Part shown: piece after piece, positions 1-6,389 of the stretch | Layout: each line of letters starts with the position of its first letter | Numbering within the stretch: the stretch's first letter is position 1 | DNA from: Cyanobacteria bacterium UBA11370 | GTDB lineage: Bacteria; Cyanobacteriota; Cyanobacteriia; Cyanobacteriales; Coleofasciculaceae | Length of the DNA stretch: 8,050 nt | Assembly: GCA_003486645.1 (NCBI GenBank) | Contig: DNGI01000100.1 | Span: 8,543-16,592, forward strand | Reading direction: 5' to 3' | The notes under the pieces: model-generated | What the model was told of the DNA's origin: nothing | Seen by the model: the letters and a program-made list of their open reading frames with translations, nothing else | Databases searched by the model: none | Position numbers and translations under genes: made by a program

Positions 1-83
1 TGTTGCTTGCTGTTTGTTGTTTGTTGTTTGCTGTTTGCTGTTTGCTGTTTGTTGTTTGCTGTTTGTTGTTTGTTGTTTGTTGG
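1..83. repeat. Heptamer tandem array, consensus TGYTGTT, cut by window edge
   Basis: About twelve consecutive 7-bp units lie here. Positions 8-77 read TGCTGTT or TGTTGTT without interruption, 1-7 is a degenerate unit, and the last unit (78-84) ends in TGTTGGA. Only the third base of the unit varies (C or T). The array sits downstream of the atpH stop codon, so the operon transcript would read it as an A/C-only sequence. It resembles the short tandemly repeated repetitive sequences known from cyanobacterial spacers. The left end is unknown. Confidence 0.93.
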
Positions 84-125
84 ATTTTTCTACGCTAATT
101 TTCCATGATTCATTACGACGAATAA

Positions 126-160
126 CCAACAACCACTAACCAACAACTAACAACCACTAG
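126..160. repeat. Second heptamer array (CCAACAA/CCACTAA), opposite composition to the first
   Basis: Five 7-bp units are visible: CCAACAA (126-132), CCACTAA (133-139), CCAACAA (140-146), CTAACAA (147-153) and CCACTAG (154-160). The array ends 4 bp from the atpH stop codon. On the plus strand it is A/C-rich while the array at 1-83 is T/G-rich, so the two can base-pair in the atp transcript. The inner pair TTGTTGG (77-83) and CCAACAA (126-132) is perfect. Confidence 0.8.
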
Positions 161-164
161 CTAA

Positions 165-722
165 TTACGTTGCACTGTTGAGGCGTATGCCGATACGACG
201 CAGTTGTCCCCGCAGACTGGCATCAACGACTTGAGAACCCACTTTAATAATCACACCACCAATTAAATCGGGGTCAATTTTTGTATCCAGTTCTACTTGT
301 TGGGAACCTGTCATGGCGATAACTTTTTCGCGCACGGCTTGTTGCTGTTCATCACTCAACGGCACGGCTGAAGTTACATCAGCAAGAATGGTCTGTTTCA
401 ACTGGCGTAAGAGTACTTGGTACTGCTTACAAATGCCTTCCAAAAATAGAATGCGCCGCCGATCCACCAGAATTTTCAAAAAATTCACTAGGTAGGGATG
501 AATTCCTTCACTCGCAATCCGTTGTAACACGCCTTTCTTATCTTCAGCTTTGACAACCGGACTGCCTAAAAATTGCTGCAATTCTGGGGATTCATTGAGT
601 AAATTCAGCAATGCACCCACATTTTCGCCGAACTCTTCTGTGAGATTATGTTCTTGAGCGACAGACATTAATGCTTCTGCATAAGGCTCAATCACTTCGG
701 CACTGAATAAACTCCCTTTCAT
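165..722 (-). CDS. atpH: F0F1 ATP synthase subunit delta (OSCP family)
   Basis: The 185-residue product is the delta subunit, the peripheral-stalk protein that ties the top of the F1 head to the b/b' dimer on the cytoplasmic side of the membrane. It is full length for the family. The N-terminal helical domain begins near residue 7 (SAEVIEPYAEAL). The C-terminal family signature is clear at residues 149-178, with IGGVIIKVG followed by VDASLRGQLRRI. There is no membrane segment. The ATG overlaps the atpF stop codon as ATGA (719-722), and a perfect GGAGGT lies 5 nt upstream, so translation is probably coupled to atpF. The stop is TAA at 165-167. The symbol follows the bacterial convention; older cyanobacterial papers call it atpD. 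It is the last gene of the operon visible here; alpha and gamma would be expected further left. Confidence 0.97.
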   Translation of the reverse strand: MKGSLFSAEVIEPYAEALMSVAQEHNLTEEFGENVGALLNLLNESPELQQFLGSPVVKAEDKKGVLQRIASEGIHPYLVNFLKILVDRRRILFLEGICKQYQVLLRQLKQTILADVTSAVPLSDEQQQAVREKVIAMTGSQQVELDTKIDPDLIGGVIIKVGSQVVDASLRGQLRRIGIRLNSAT

Positions 723-1255
723 GATCCACCTCCCAAGAGTGCGATGCTGCGATCAATTAATTTGTGTTGGGCTGAATCATCTAACTGCGATCGCAACTGT
801 GACTCAACTCGTGCCATGGCTAGGGCGACGACTCGCTGTCTCAATTCGGCGATCGCTCGTTCTTGTTCAGTATTTAGATCCTGTTGGGCAGTTTCTTTTA
901 ACCGCAATACATCCTGGGCTGATTGCGCTAATATTTCTTCTCTAGCAACTTGTGCTGTTTCTTGGGCAGCTTTACGAATGCGTTCGGCTTCGGCTTGGGC
1001 TTGAGCTAATTTTTGCTGTCCGTCTGCTAGCGCTTCGGCTGCTTTTCGTTGGCGTTCTTCTGCTTCTTGAACGGCCTCGGCAATTCTTCCTTGTCTGTCG
1101 CTCAGGGTTTTCCCTACTATTTTAGTGCCAAAATACAGTAGCACTCCAATTAGAATAGAAAGGTTTATCAGGTTGGCTTCTAAAATGTCAAAGTTTAGAC
1201 CGAAACCACCTTCCCCATGAGCCTCTGTTGCCAATACTATAAACGTCCCCATCAT
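719..1255 (-). CDS. atpF: F0F1 ATP synthase subunit b
   Basis: The 178-residue product is the b subunit, one of two different b-type stalk proteins in cyanobacterial and chloroplast ATP synthase. A short N-terminal segment with the typical GFGLNFDILEANLINL motif (residues 17-32) leads into one membrane helix at about 28-47. A long charged, Ala/Glu/Gln/Arg-rich coiled coil then reaches nearly to the C-terminus. It pairs with b' (atpG, upstream) and delta (atpH, overlapping downstream). Two ATG codons start the frame (MMGTF). The first has AGG just 1 nt upstream and GGA further up, so the second ATG may be the better-spaced start; the difference is one residue. Two HIP1 palindromes fall in the coding region (787, 849). 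Confidence 0.97.
   Translation of the reverse strand: MMGTFIVLATEAHGEGGFGLNFDILEANLINLSILIGVLLYFGTKIVGKTLSDRQGRIAEAVQEAEERQRKAAEALADGQQKLAQAQAEAERIRKAAQETAQVAREEILAQSAQDVLRLKETAQQDLNTEQERAIAELRQRVVALAMARVESQLRSQLDDSAQHKLIDRSIALLGGGS
728..733 (-). promoter_or_regulatory. Shine-Dalgarno of atpH inside the end of atpF
   Basis: On the minus strand GGAGGT lies 5 nt before the atpH ATG, within the glycine codons that end AtpF. Together with the 4-bp ATGA overlap this supports the chosen atpH start and suggests translational coupling of delta to b. It is the strongest ribosome-binding site among the atp genes here. Confidence 0.85.
787..794. repeat. HIP1 palindrome GCGATCGC (first of six in the window)
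   Basis: The octamer GCGATCGC occurs at 787-794 and 849-856 (atpF), 1559-1566 (atpG), 5236-5243 (larC), and 6599-6606 and 7968-7975 (hsp70). All six lie in coding sequence. Random sequence of this length would give about 0.1, so this matches the highly iterated palindrome known from many cyanobacterial genomes. Confidence 0.9.
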
Positions 1256-1404
1256 ACCTGTTTTCCAACTGTGCGGCTCAATCTGGTTGGTTAAAATGGC
1301 AAATTGCTAATTGCAAATTGAAACTAGCCAATTATCCTTTTAGCTATTAGCTTTTTTTGAATTTACAATTCCACAATTGACCATTTTTAATTAACAATTT
1401 TGTG
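1256..1404. other. AT-rich spacer between atpG and atpF
   Basis: This 149-bp spacer is AT-rich and repeats ATTGC/CAATT-type words (AAATTGC and AATTGCAAATTG around 1300-1320, then several CAATT copies to 1400). It contains a short palindrome, AGCTATTAGCT, near 1341-1351. I see no reading frame, promoter or terminator that I would defend. It is simply a long intercistronic gap in a co-directional operon. Confidence 0.5.
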
Positions 1405-1836
1405 TTACTTCACTAGCTCTGGATCTAGGAGTTTTTCTAAGATCTGACGACTAAGAGCATCGACTTGTTGCTCTAGTGCCTGCATCGCTTCTTGCTTTTG
1501 CCGATCTATTTCTCGCTGGGCTTCTTCTCGTTGAGCTTGAGCTTCTCTTTGGGCATCAGCGATCGCCTCAGTAGCGATTTTCTTGGCATCGGCTTGAGCT
1601 GACGCTATGATAGCTTGAGATTGTCTCCGAGCTTCGGCTAGCTGCTCCTGGTATTGCCTCGCTAACATCTTAGCTTTAGACAAGCGTTCTTCCGCTTCGA
1701 GCTGATTCGTGCGGATGTAATTATCTCGATCATCCAACACCTTGCTCAGGGGTTTATAAAAAACCACATTCAATACAGCGACTAACAGGAGAAACTGTAC
1801 TGCCATCAATGGCAAGGTAGCATCAAAATCAAACAT
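1405..1836 (-). CDS. atpG: F0F1 ATP synthase subunit b'
   Basis: The 143-residue product is b', the second b-type stator subunit found in photosynthetic bacteria and plastids. Residues 7-27 form the single membrane helix ([20 protein letters not shown]). The conserved [15 protein letters not shown] follows at 27-41, and a charged coiled coil with a repeated [14 protein letters not shown] pattern runs to the C-terminus. The shortness relative to b, and the position between the c gene and the b gene, identify it as b' rather than a second b. The symbol atpG follows cyanobacterial use; atpF2 is a synonym, and this is not the gamma subunit. The ATG has only a weak upstream GGAT. A HIP1 site lies at 1559-1566. 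Confidence 0.96.
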   Translation of the reverse strand: MFDFDATLPLMAVQFLLLVAVLNVVFYKPLSKVLDDRDNYIRTNQLEAEERLSKAKMLARQYQEQLAEARRQSQAIIASAQADAKKIATEAIADAQREAQAQREEAQREIDRQKQEAMQALEQQVDALSRQILEKLLDPELVK

Positions 1837-1888
1837 TTTTCACAGATCCAATTAGGAATCGAACCGAAACATTCAATCTCTACTGTAT

Positions 1889-1957
1889 AAGTCTGAAGTG
1901 GGAGTGATGAATTCTGAATTATGAATTTTCATTCTTCATTTTCTACACTTCAGACTT
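1889..1957 (-). promoter_or_regulatory. Long stem-loop in the atpE-atpG spacer
   Basis: A perfect 12-bp inverted repeat, AAGTCTGAAGTG (1889-1900) and CACTTCAGACTT (1946-1957), encloses 45 nt. A second hairpin sits inside it (ATGAATTTTCAT, 1921-1932), with partly matching arms around 1906-1913 and 1933-1939. In the atp transcript it lies just after the c-subunit gene. No U-run follows, so it does not look like a simple intrinsic terminator. I infer a processing, stabilising or attenuating hairpin that could raise c-subunit mRNA relative to downstream genes. Confidence 0.7.
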
Positions 1958-1975
1958 TTTCGTATTTACAGAGTT

Positions 1976-2327
<352 letters not shown>

Positions 2328-2354
2328 AAGCATTTCGATCAACTGAGGACTTTA

Positions 2355-3116
2355 TTAATGCTCCTCATGCCCTTCTTCACCGTGCCCTTCTAATGCCTCA
2401 TGAATATACGCTCCAGCTAATGTGGCAAACACTAGGGCTTGAATTGCACTGGTAAATAAACCGAGTGCCATAACCGGGAGTGGGACAAATAGAGGAACCA
2501 ATAACACCAATACTGCCACCACTAATTCATCCGCTAAGATGTTACCAAATAGACGGAAGCTGAGGGAAAGGGGCTTCGTGAAATCTTCTAAAATCGCAAT
2601 GGGTAATAGAATAGGTGTGGGTTGAACATACTTAGCAAAGTATCCCAAGCCTTTCTTGCTAAAACCCGCGTAAAAGTACGCTAAAGAGGTTAGCAATGCC
2701 AATGCGACCGTTGTATTAATGTCGTTGGTGGGAGCGGCTAGCTCACCCGCTGGTAGCTTAATTAACTTCCAAGGGACTAATGCCCCTGACCAATTCGACA
2801 CGAAGATGAACAAGAATAATGTACCAATAAATGGTACCCACGGACGGTAATCTTTTTCACCGAGCTGGTTTTTCGCCAAATCCCGTATAAATTCCAGGGC
2901 ATACTCCATAAAATTTTGGATGCCCCTAGGAATCCTCTGAACATTCCGAGTTGCAGCAATTGAGGCTCCAACTAGCAGGGCAATCACAATCCACGAGGTC
3001 AGAAAAACTTGTCCGTGTACGGTTAAATTGCCAATCTGCCAGTAGAAATGCTGACCAACTTCTAATTCAGCAAGGGGTAAAGAATTCAGAACACTTAAAC
3101 CACTTATCATTTCCAT
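2355..3116 (-). CDS. atpB: F0F1 ATP synthase subunit a
   Basis: The 253-residue product is subunit a, the multi-pass membrane stator that holds the two proton half-channels beside the c ring. Hydrophobic segments are visible at about 37-55, 95-115, 135-151, 192-214 and 216-238. The essential stator arginine is Arg188 in [10 protein letters not shown] (183-192), and the conserved [13 protein letters not shown] (226-238) lies in the last helix. The C-terminus is His/Glu-rich (HGEEGHEEH). Length fits the cyanobacterial family. The start MEMI offers two ATG codons, at 3114-3116 and 3108-3110, and neither has a clear Shine-Dalgarno sequence. It follows atp1 by 61 bp and precedes the c gene. The symbol atpI is the plastid-style synonym. 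Confidence 0.97.
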   Translation of the reverse strand: MEMISGLSVLNSLPLAELEVGQHFYWQIGNLTVHGQVFLTSWIVIALLVGASIAATRNVQRIPRGIQNFMEYALEFIRDLAKNQLGEKDYRPWVPFIGTLFLFIFVSNWSGALVPWKLIKLPAGELAAPTNDINTTVALALLTSLAYFYAGFSKKGLGYFAKYVQPTPILLPIAILEDFTKPLSLSFRLFGNILADELVVAVLVLLVPLFVPLPVMALGLFTSAIQALVFATLAGAYIHEALEGHGEEGHEEH

Positions 3117-3177
3117 TCTGGAGATTTACCCAGATCGTTGTCAAGGATGAAACAGTCGCTCTTGCTAACTCATCAAC

Positions 3178-3633
3178 CTACTTAGAGGTAGGAAAAATAG
3201 TACTTGGCAGCATATAGCCTAAGATAGCGGCTTTATAGGTCAAAAAACCTAAAAATATGGGCACAATATGTAAGTTTTGCCGTTGACTGGCAATAATAAT
3301 TAGCCCACAAAAAAGCGCAAACCGACTAGGACTCATACGCCGATTTTCTTCGCTTAACCGCTCTACATCTTTAGCTAACAGTCTCAAGTAAACCACACCT
3401 GTACACGCCCCGATTAAATAATTTAAGGCAATATTCAGTGAGTAAAAGATCCACACTGTGATAAAAATTACCCCGGTCATGGCGAGTGTCACCAACAACA
3501 AGGTTTGTTTGAGTTGGTAGTATTCCTCCATTGAGGAATTGCTGGGTGCAGGTGGGTTGTTCGGTTCGGGAAGGTCTTCCTTAACCGATGTTGTCTCAAG
3601 AGGTTTGTCTGACAAGTTCACGGATGGTAGCAA
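3178..3633 (-). CDS. atp1: ATP synthase subunit I (Atp1), first gene of the operon
   Basis: The product is a small membrane protein of the Atp1/AtpI group, which in other bacteria helps assemble the c ring; it is not part of the finished enzyme. A polar, proline-rich N-terminus (about residues 1-40) precedes four hydrophobic segments at about 44-66, 68-86, 104-117 and 121-142, with the conserved stretch [15 protein letters not shown] (61-75) and [14 protein letters not shown] (80-93). The start is uncertain. The 151-residue form uses TTG at 3631-3633. GTG at 3619-3621 would give 147 residues. The first ATG (3529-3531, MEEYYQL) would give 117, losing the variable tail but no membrane segment. 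None has a good ribosome-binding site. The low-efficiency start may keep the amount of this assembly factor low. Confidence 0.88.
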   Translation of the reverse strand: MLPSVNLSDKPLETTSVKEDLPEPNNPPAPSNSSMEEYYQLKQTLLLVTLAMTGVIFITVWIFYSLNIALNYLIGACTGVVYLRLLAKDVERLSEENRRMSPSRFALFCGLIIIASQRQNLHIVPIFLGFLTYKAAILGYMLPSTIFPTSK

Positions 3634-3653
3634 AAGCTAGGCTTTCAAGGCAC

Positions 3654-3670
3654 GCTTGATGGGATCAAGC
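3654..3670 (-). promoter_or_regulatory. Hairpin in the predicted atp operon leader
   Basis: GCTTGAT (3654-3660) and ATCAAGC (3664-3670) form a perfect 7-bp stem around a 3-nt loop. It lies between the predicted promoter and the atp1 start region. A second small hairpin (AAAGC, 3 nt, GCTTT, 3633-3645) touches the possible TTG start codon. It could be an operator, an mRNA 5' stabiliser or chance. Confidence 0.45.
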
Positions 3671-3678
3671 TAATGCTA

Positions 3679-3687
3679 ATCATACCA
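3679..3687 (-). promoter_or_regulatory. Possible extended -10 promoter of the atp operon
   Basis: The minus strand reads TGG TATGAT, an extended -10 element with five of six bases matching TATAAT. No good -35 hexamer is found 16-18 nt upstream, where the sequence is AT-rich. Transcription would begin near 3672 and give a leader of about 40-50 nt to the TTG or GTG start of atp1. Confidence 0.4.
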
Positions 3688-3728
3688 CGCGGTAGTAACA
3701 ATACTTAAAAAAGCATTAATTTAGGAAT

Positions 3729-3749
3729 GGGGAGTGGGGAGTGGGGATT
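3729..3749. repeat. GGGGAGT heptamer repeat, three units
   Basis: GGGGAGT (3729-3735), GGGGAGT (3736-3742) and GGGGATT (3743-3749) follow directly on each other in the atp1/larC divergent spacer. This G-rich heptamer type is common in cyanobacterial spacers. On one strand it has three G4 runs, too few here for a classical four-run quadruplex unless neighbouring G pairs join. Confidence 0.7.
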
Positions 3750-3771
3750 TAGAAGATTCAATGGGTGAATT

Positions 3772-3798
3772 TTGAATTACTCTGTCGCTCTCTACAAT
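3772..3798 (+). promoter_or_regulatory. Weak candidate promoter for larC
   Basis: TTGAAT (3772-3777) and TACAAT (3793-3798) resemble -35 and -10 boxes, but the spacing is only 15 nt. An alternative -10, GATAAT (3806-3811), lacks a matching -35. Transcription from either would give a short leader to the ATG at 3832, which has no visible Shine-Dalgarno sequence. Confidence 0.25.
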
Positions 3799-3831
3799 TT
3801 AGATAGATAATGTATTGATAGCTCTAACTCT

Positions 3832-5328
3832 ATGACCAAGCTAGCCTACCTCGATTGTCAAACTGGAATTGCCGGGGATATGTGTTTAGGGGCACTTGTC
3901 GCCGCAGGTGTGCCGTTAGATTATTTGATTGACAAACTTGCAGGTTTAGGCATACAGCGGGAGTATCGGTTATGGGTTGAACGTGTTCATCGCAATGGTC
4001 AGTTAGCGACTAAAGTCCATGTGGATTTAGTGGGTGAAACTCAGCATCTTCATCCTGAAGAGAGTCATAGGGAACACGCTCACCATCACGATAACGATTC
4101 CTTAGAGCTATCATCAGAAATTCTAGATCAAACCCATCACCACCACAGTCCCGTTCATGCACCAACCCGACACTTACCTGAAATTGAGCAATTAATTACA
4201 GCCGGGAATTTACCCCCACGGGTTGTAGAGTGGAGTTTAGCCGTATTTCGCAATTTGGCTGTCGCAGAAGGTGCGGTTCATGGTATTAGTCCGGAAGAAG
4301 TGCATTTCCATGAAGTGGGAGCAACAGATGCTTTAGTCGATATTGTCGGAACGTGTTTAGGCTTAGATTGGTTAGGGATTGACAAAATTTACTGTTCTTC
4401 GTTACCCATTGGAAGTGGTACAGTATGGGCAGCTCATGGTCGATTGCCAGTTCCGGTTCCAGCAGTATTAAAATTATGGGAATCCCGCCAAGTTCCGGTT
4501 TATAGTAATGGAATTGAAGGGGAACTTGTAACACCTACAGGTGCTGCTTTAGCTGTAACTCTAGCAACTGAATTTGGTTCTCCGCCGCCAATGAGTATTC
4601 AGCAAGTCGGTCATGGTGCAGGTTCTCGTGAGTTACCCATCCCTAATATATTACGATTGTGGATTGGTGAAGCATCGCCGCGCCCGAATGGGCTGAATTG
4701 GCAACGAATAGAGCAACAAACGTGGATAAATTCGCCTCTAGTCGATTCAATTTCATCCACAACAAATAGTTTGAATATCCCTCTCTATAACCTGGATTTT
4801 AGCTTAGAACCTAAGAGAAGGTCAGGGGCTTTTTTAGAGACATCTAATCATGAATCTTGGCAAGAAACGGTTTGTGTACTGGAAACTCAAATAGATGACT
4901 TAAGTCCCCAAGCGATTGGTTATGTATTTGAAGTACTATTTAATGCAGGTGCGTTAGATGTATTTACTCAGGCAATTGGGATGAAAAAATCTCGTCCTGG
5001 AATATTACTGACGGTGATTTGTCCGCCCGAAAAATTAACCGTTTGTGAAGATATATTATTTCGGGAAACTACCACTCTAGGTATCCGTCACTTCACCCAA
5101 CAACGCACGATTTTAGAGCGGGAAATTCAGGAAGTACAGACAAATTATGGATTGGTGCGGATCAAGGTAGCAAGTCGTGATTGTAATGGAGAGAAGGTGA
5201 TCGCAAATATACAACCCGAATATGAAGATTGTGCGGCGATCGCACGAACCTATCAGTTATCCTGGCGGGAAGTTCATCAAATGGCAGTGGATGCTTGGTA
5301 TCGTCAGCAGGGTTCGGTTGTTCGATAA
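3832..5328 (+). CDS. larC: LarC: nickel insertion protein for the nickel-pincer cofactor
   Basis: The 498-residue product belongs to the LarC family. LarC uses CTP to insert nickel into the dithiocarboxylated pyridinium mononucleotide, completing the cofactor of lactate racemase (LarA) and relatives. The N-terminal half has the family start YLDCQTGIAGDMCLGAL (6-22), VHFHEVGATDALVDIVGT (157-174), and GELVTPTGAALA (230-241). The C-terminal half has the ETQIDDLSPQ motif (351-360) and GMKKSRPG (383-390). A His-rich stretch at 72-114, including HHH (84-86) and HHHH (102-105), is a plausible nickel store or ligand region. A variable linker of about 65 residues (281-346) joins the halves. In Lactobacillus plantarum the halves are joined by programmed frameshifting; here they are one continuous frame. 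The neighbours are ATP synthase and chaperone genes, so the rest of the pathway must be elsewhere. Confidence 0.95.
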   Translation: MTKLAYLDCQTGIAGDMCLGALVAAGVPLDYLIDKLAGLGIQREYRLWVERVHRNGQLATKVHVDLVGETQHLHPEESHREHAHHHDNDSLELSSEILDQTHHHHSPVHAPTRHLPEIEQLITAGNLPPRVVEWSLAVFRNLAVAEGAVHGISPEEVHFHEVGATDALVDIVGTCLGLDWLGIDKIYCSSLPIGSGTVWAAHGRLPVPVPAVLKLWESRQVPVYSNGIEGELVTPTGAALAVTLATEFGSPPPMSIQQVGHGAGSRELPIPNILRLWIGEASPRPNGLNWQRIEQQTWINSPLVDSISSTTNSLNIPLYNLDFSLEPKRRSGAFLETSNHESWQETVCVLETQIDDLSPQAIGYVFEVLFNAGALDVFTQAIGMKKSRPGILLTVICPPEKLTVCEDILFRETTTLGIRHFTQQRTILEREIQEVQTNYGLVRIKVASRDCNGEKVIANIQPEYEDCAAIARTYQLSWREVHQMAVDAWYRQQGSVVR

Positions 5329-5360
5329 TGGCTAATGATCAATGACTATAGCAAGGCGAA

Positions 5361-5378
5361 ATGAGTTGTGAAACTCAT
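5361..5378 (+). other. Perfect 7-bp hairpin with GTGA loop downstream of larC
   Basis: ATGAGTT (5361-5367), loop GTGA (5368-5371) and AACTCAT (5372-5378) form a compact stem with a GNRA-type tetraloop, 32 bp after the larC stop. No T-run follows; the next bases are a CCCTTGTC repeat. It may protect the larC mRNA 3' end or act as a weak terminator, but it is not a standard intrinsic terminator. Confidence 0.4.
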
Positions 5379-5380
5379 CC

Positions 5381-5420
5381 CCCTTGTCTCCCTTGTCCTC
5401 AAGAGTCTCTTTTGTCTCCC
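5381..5420. repeat. Short CCCTTGTCT repeats
   Basis: CCCTTGTCT (5381-5389) and CCCTTGTCC (5390-5398) are tandem 9-bp units, and TTGTCTCCC recurs at 5412-5420. This C/T-rich tract fills most of the spacer between larC and the next gene. I see no gene in the spacer. Confidence 0.55.
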
Positions 5421-5453
5421 TTTTTCACGAATCAAATTCACCCGCTATATTAC

Positions 5454-5458
5454 GAGGA
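5454..5458 (+). promoter_or_regulatory. Ribosome-binding site that sets the DUF2997 start
   Basis: GAGGA lies 3 nt (GAGG 4 nt) before the ATG at 5462. It selects this ATG over an in-frame TTG at 5384 that would add 26 unlikely residues encoded by the C/T repeat. Confidence 0.75.
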
Positions 5459-5461
5459 ATT

Positions 5462-5674
5462 ATGGCTGAATATCAAAAGATTGAATATCGTATTACTAAA
5501 GATGGCAAAATTACGGAAACTGTCATTGGCGCTACGGGATCAAGTTGTACCGAAACAACGAGAGGACTTGAAACAGCTTTGGGGGAGGTAGAAGCGCAAG
5601 AATTACTGCCAGAATACTATGAGGGTGAAGAAAATTTGACTTCTTCTTCAAGTACTACCCTAAATCAGATGTAG
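5462..5674 (+). CDS. DUF2997 family small protein
   Basis: The 70-residue product begins MAEYQKIEYRITKDGKITET. The pattern of IEYRI, DGKI and the GATGSSCTETT segment (residues 23-33) followed by LETALG (36-41) matches cyanobacterial DUF2997 proteins, whose function is unknown. The likely fold is a small beta-sheet with one helix; a single Cys is at residue 29. The C-terminus is acidic, then Ser/Thr-rich. There is no signal or membrane segment. From memory, relatives often sit near ycf35 (DUF1257) and ferredoxin genes; here the neighbour is a GrpE-like gene starting 16-19 nt downstream, so the two are probably co-transcribed. A small chaperone adaptor or client is conceivable but not shown. 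Confidence 0.85.
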   Translation: MAEYQKIEYRITKDGKITETVIGATGSSCTETTRGLETALGEVEAQELLPEYYEGEENLTSSSSTTLNQM

Positions 5675-5693
5675 AGCTATTATTAAGAATGTG

Positions 5694-6254
5694 ATGTTTA
5701 ATGAATCCAACCTTTTCTGGTTTGGTTGCCTTCTTTGGCTAGGAAGTACGGCATTGGTTCTAAGTTTTGTTGGTTCTAAGAGTAAGGATAAATCTGATCT
5801 TAGTACCTCTCTCCAAGCGGCGGCTGATGCGGATAAAATTGAACAATTGCAGCAGCAATGCCAACGTCTGCGAACTGAATTACAGCAGCAATCTAACCAA
5901 CTATCGGCTGATTTTCGGGATGCAATATTTGAGCAATTACAACCGTTATTAACTAATTTTCCCACAGCTCGTCAAATGGTTGAAGCTAGACCTGATTTGT
6001 TAGCTAAAAATTTAGTTTCACTGTTTACACCCCTAGAGAATTTACTCCATAGTTGGGGATATGAACCCATTGGTAAACCTTGGGAACAATTACCTTATAA
6101 TCCTCAATTGCATCAGCCAGATGTTGAGGATATGGTTGAGGGAGAATTAGTTTATATTCGATTTGTGGGATATCGAGATGGAGAGAGAATTGTGTACCCT
6201 GCTAAAGTTAGTCGCAATCTTCCTGGAGGGGTAATATTGAATCGGGGTGATTAG
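5694..6254 (+). CDS. Membrane-anchored GrpE-like nucleotide exchange factor
   Basis: The 186-residue product has an N-terminal membrane helix (about residues 7-27) followed by SKSKDK, suggesting the rest faces the cytoplasm. A Gln-rich coiled coil lies at about 40-75, and a helical middle at 76-120. The C-terminal domain resembles the GrpE beta domain: GYEPIG (122-127), YNPQLHQ (135-141) and GYRDGERIVYPAKV (159-172) line up with the PROSITE-type GrpE signature, in which F/L-D/N-P precedes H and G-F/Y precedes A-x-V. GrpE normally speeds ADP release from DnaK and is soluble; the membrane anchor is unusual. The gene stands 19 bp after DUF2997 and 135 bp before an Hsp70 gene, so the likely partner is that Hsp70. 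A GTG directly before the ATG (5691) would add one residue. Function is inferred from similarity. Confidence 0.8.
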   Translation: MFNESNLFWFGCLLWLGSTALVLSFVGSKSKDKSDLSTSLQAAADADKIEQLQQQCQRLRTELQQQSNQLSADFRDAIFEQLQPLLTNFPTARQMVEARPDLLAKNLVSLFTPLENLLHSWGYEPIGKPWEQLPYNPQLHQPDVEDMVEGELVYIRFVGYRDGERIVYPAKVSRNLPGGVILNRGD

Positions 6255-6272
6255 GGATGGGGGGATGGGGAG
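6254..6272. repeat. G-rich GGGATGGGG tract after the GrpE-like gene
   Basis: Runs GGG, GGGGGG and GGGG separated by AT lie directly after the stop codon (TAG, 6252-6254). The tract resembles the GGGGAGT repeat near 3729. With a G4 run just upstream in the coding end it has enough G-runs for a possible quadruplex on the plus strand, which is inference only. Confidence 0.5.
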
Positions 6273-6288
6273 AGCTAAATTAGTATAT

Positions 6289-6316
6289 TTGACAACTTAA
6301 AGAGGATTGCTATAGT
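6289..6316 (+). promoter_or_regulatory. Strong sigma70-type promoter for hsp70
   Basis: TTGACA (6289-6294) is a perfect -35 box. After 16 nt comes TATAGT (6311-6316), five of six bases of the -10 consensus, preceded by TGC, which gives an extended -10. Transcription should start near 6323, inside the first heptamers of the repeat array. This implies that hsp70 can be expressed independently of the DUF2997 and GrpE-like genes. Confidence 0.7.
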
Positions 6317-6319
6317 TAA

Positions 6320-6386
6320 TCCAAAATCCAAAATCCAAAATCCCTAAATCCAAAATCCAAAATCCAAAATCCAAAATTCCTAAAAT
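6320..6386. repeat. TCCAAAA heptamer array forming the hsp70 leader
   Basis: Three exact TCCAAAA units (6320-6340), a variant unit TCCCTAAA (6341-6348), four exact units (6349-6376) and a degenerate TTCCTAAAA (6377-6385) run almost to the hsp70 ATG at 6390. The array replaces the normal Shine-Dalgarno region, and no GGAG-like sequence is present. Copy number in such arrays usually varies between strains, which could shift expression. Confidence 0.93.
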
Positions 6387-6389
6387 CGA

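Noticed and set aside
1..160. Repeat arrays as a CRISPR array
   Set aside because: Units are 7 bp and directly adjacent, with no spacers between repeats and no cas genes nearby.
1889..1957. Stem-loop as an intrinsic terminator of the atp operon
   Set aside because: No U-run follows the stem on the minus strand, and essential subunit genes lie downstream in the same direction.
2951..3217. Plus-strand open frame opposite atpB/atp1
   Set aside because: It lies antisense across the start of the well-supported atpB gene and the end of atp1, and has no recognisable domain.
4286..4534. Minus-strand open frame inside larC
   Set aside because: It lies fully within a conserved part of LarC on the other strand and resembles no family.
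3832..5328. LarC split by a programmed frameshift, as in lactobacilli
   Set aside because: The frame is continuous through the linker region at residues 281-346, so no frameshift is needed to make the full protein.
5446..5451. TATATT as a -10 box for the DUF2997 gene
   Set aside because: Transcription would start within the ribosome-binding site or next to the ATG, which conflicts with the clear GAGGA; no -35 box fits either.
5384..5461. Upstream TTG-initiated extension of the DUF2997 frame
   Set aside because: The added 26 residues come from the C/T repeat spacer, do not resemble the family, and the ATG at 5462 has a good GAGGA ribosome-binding site.
5361..5591. Alternative frame starting in the larC-DUF2997 spacer
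   Set aside because: It overlaps the DUF2997 gene out of frame and starts in the hairpin and C/T repeat; no ribosome-binding site or domain is seen.
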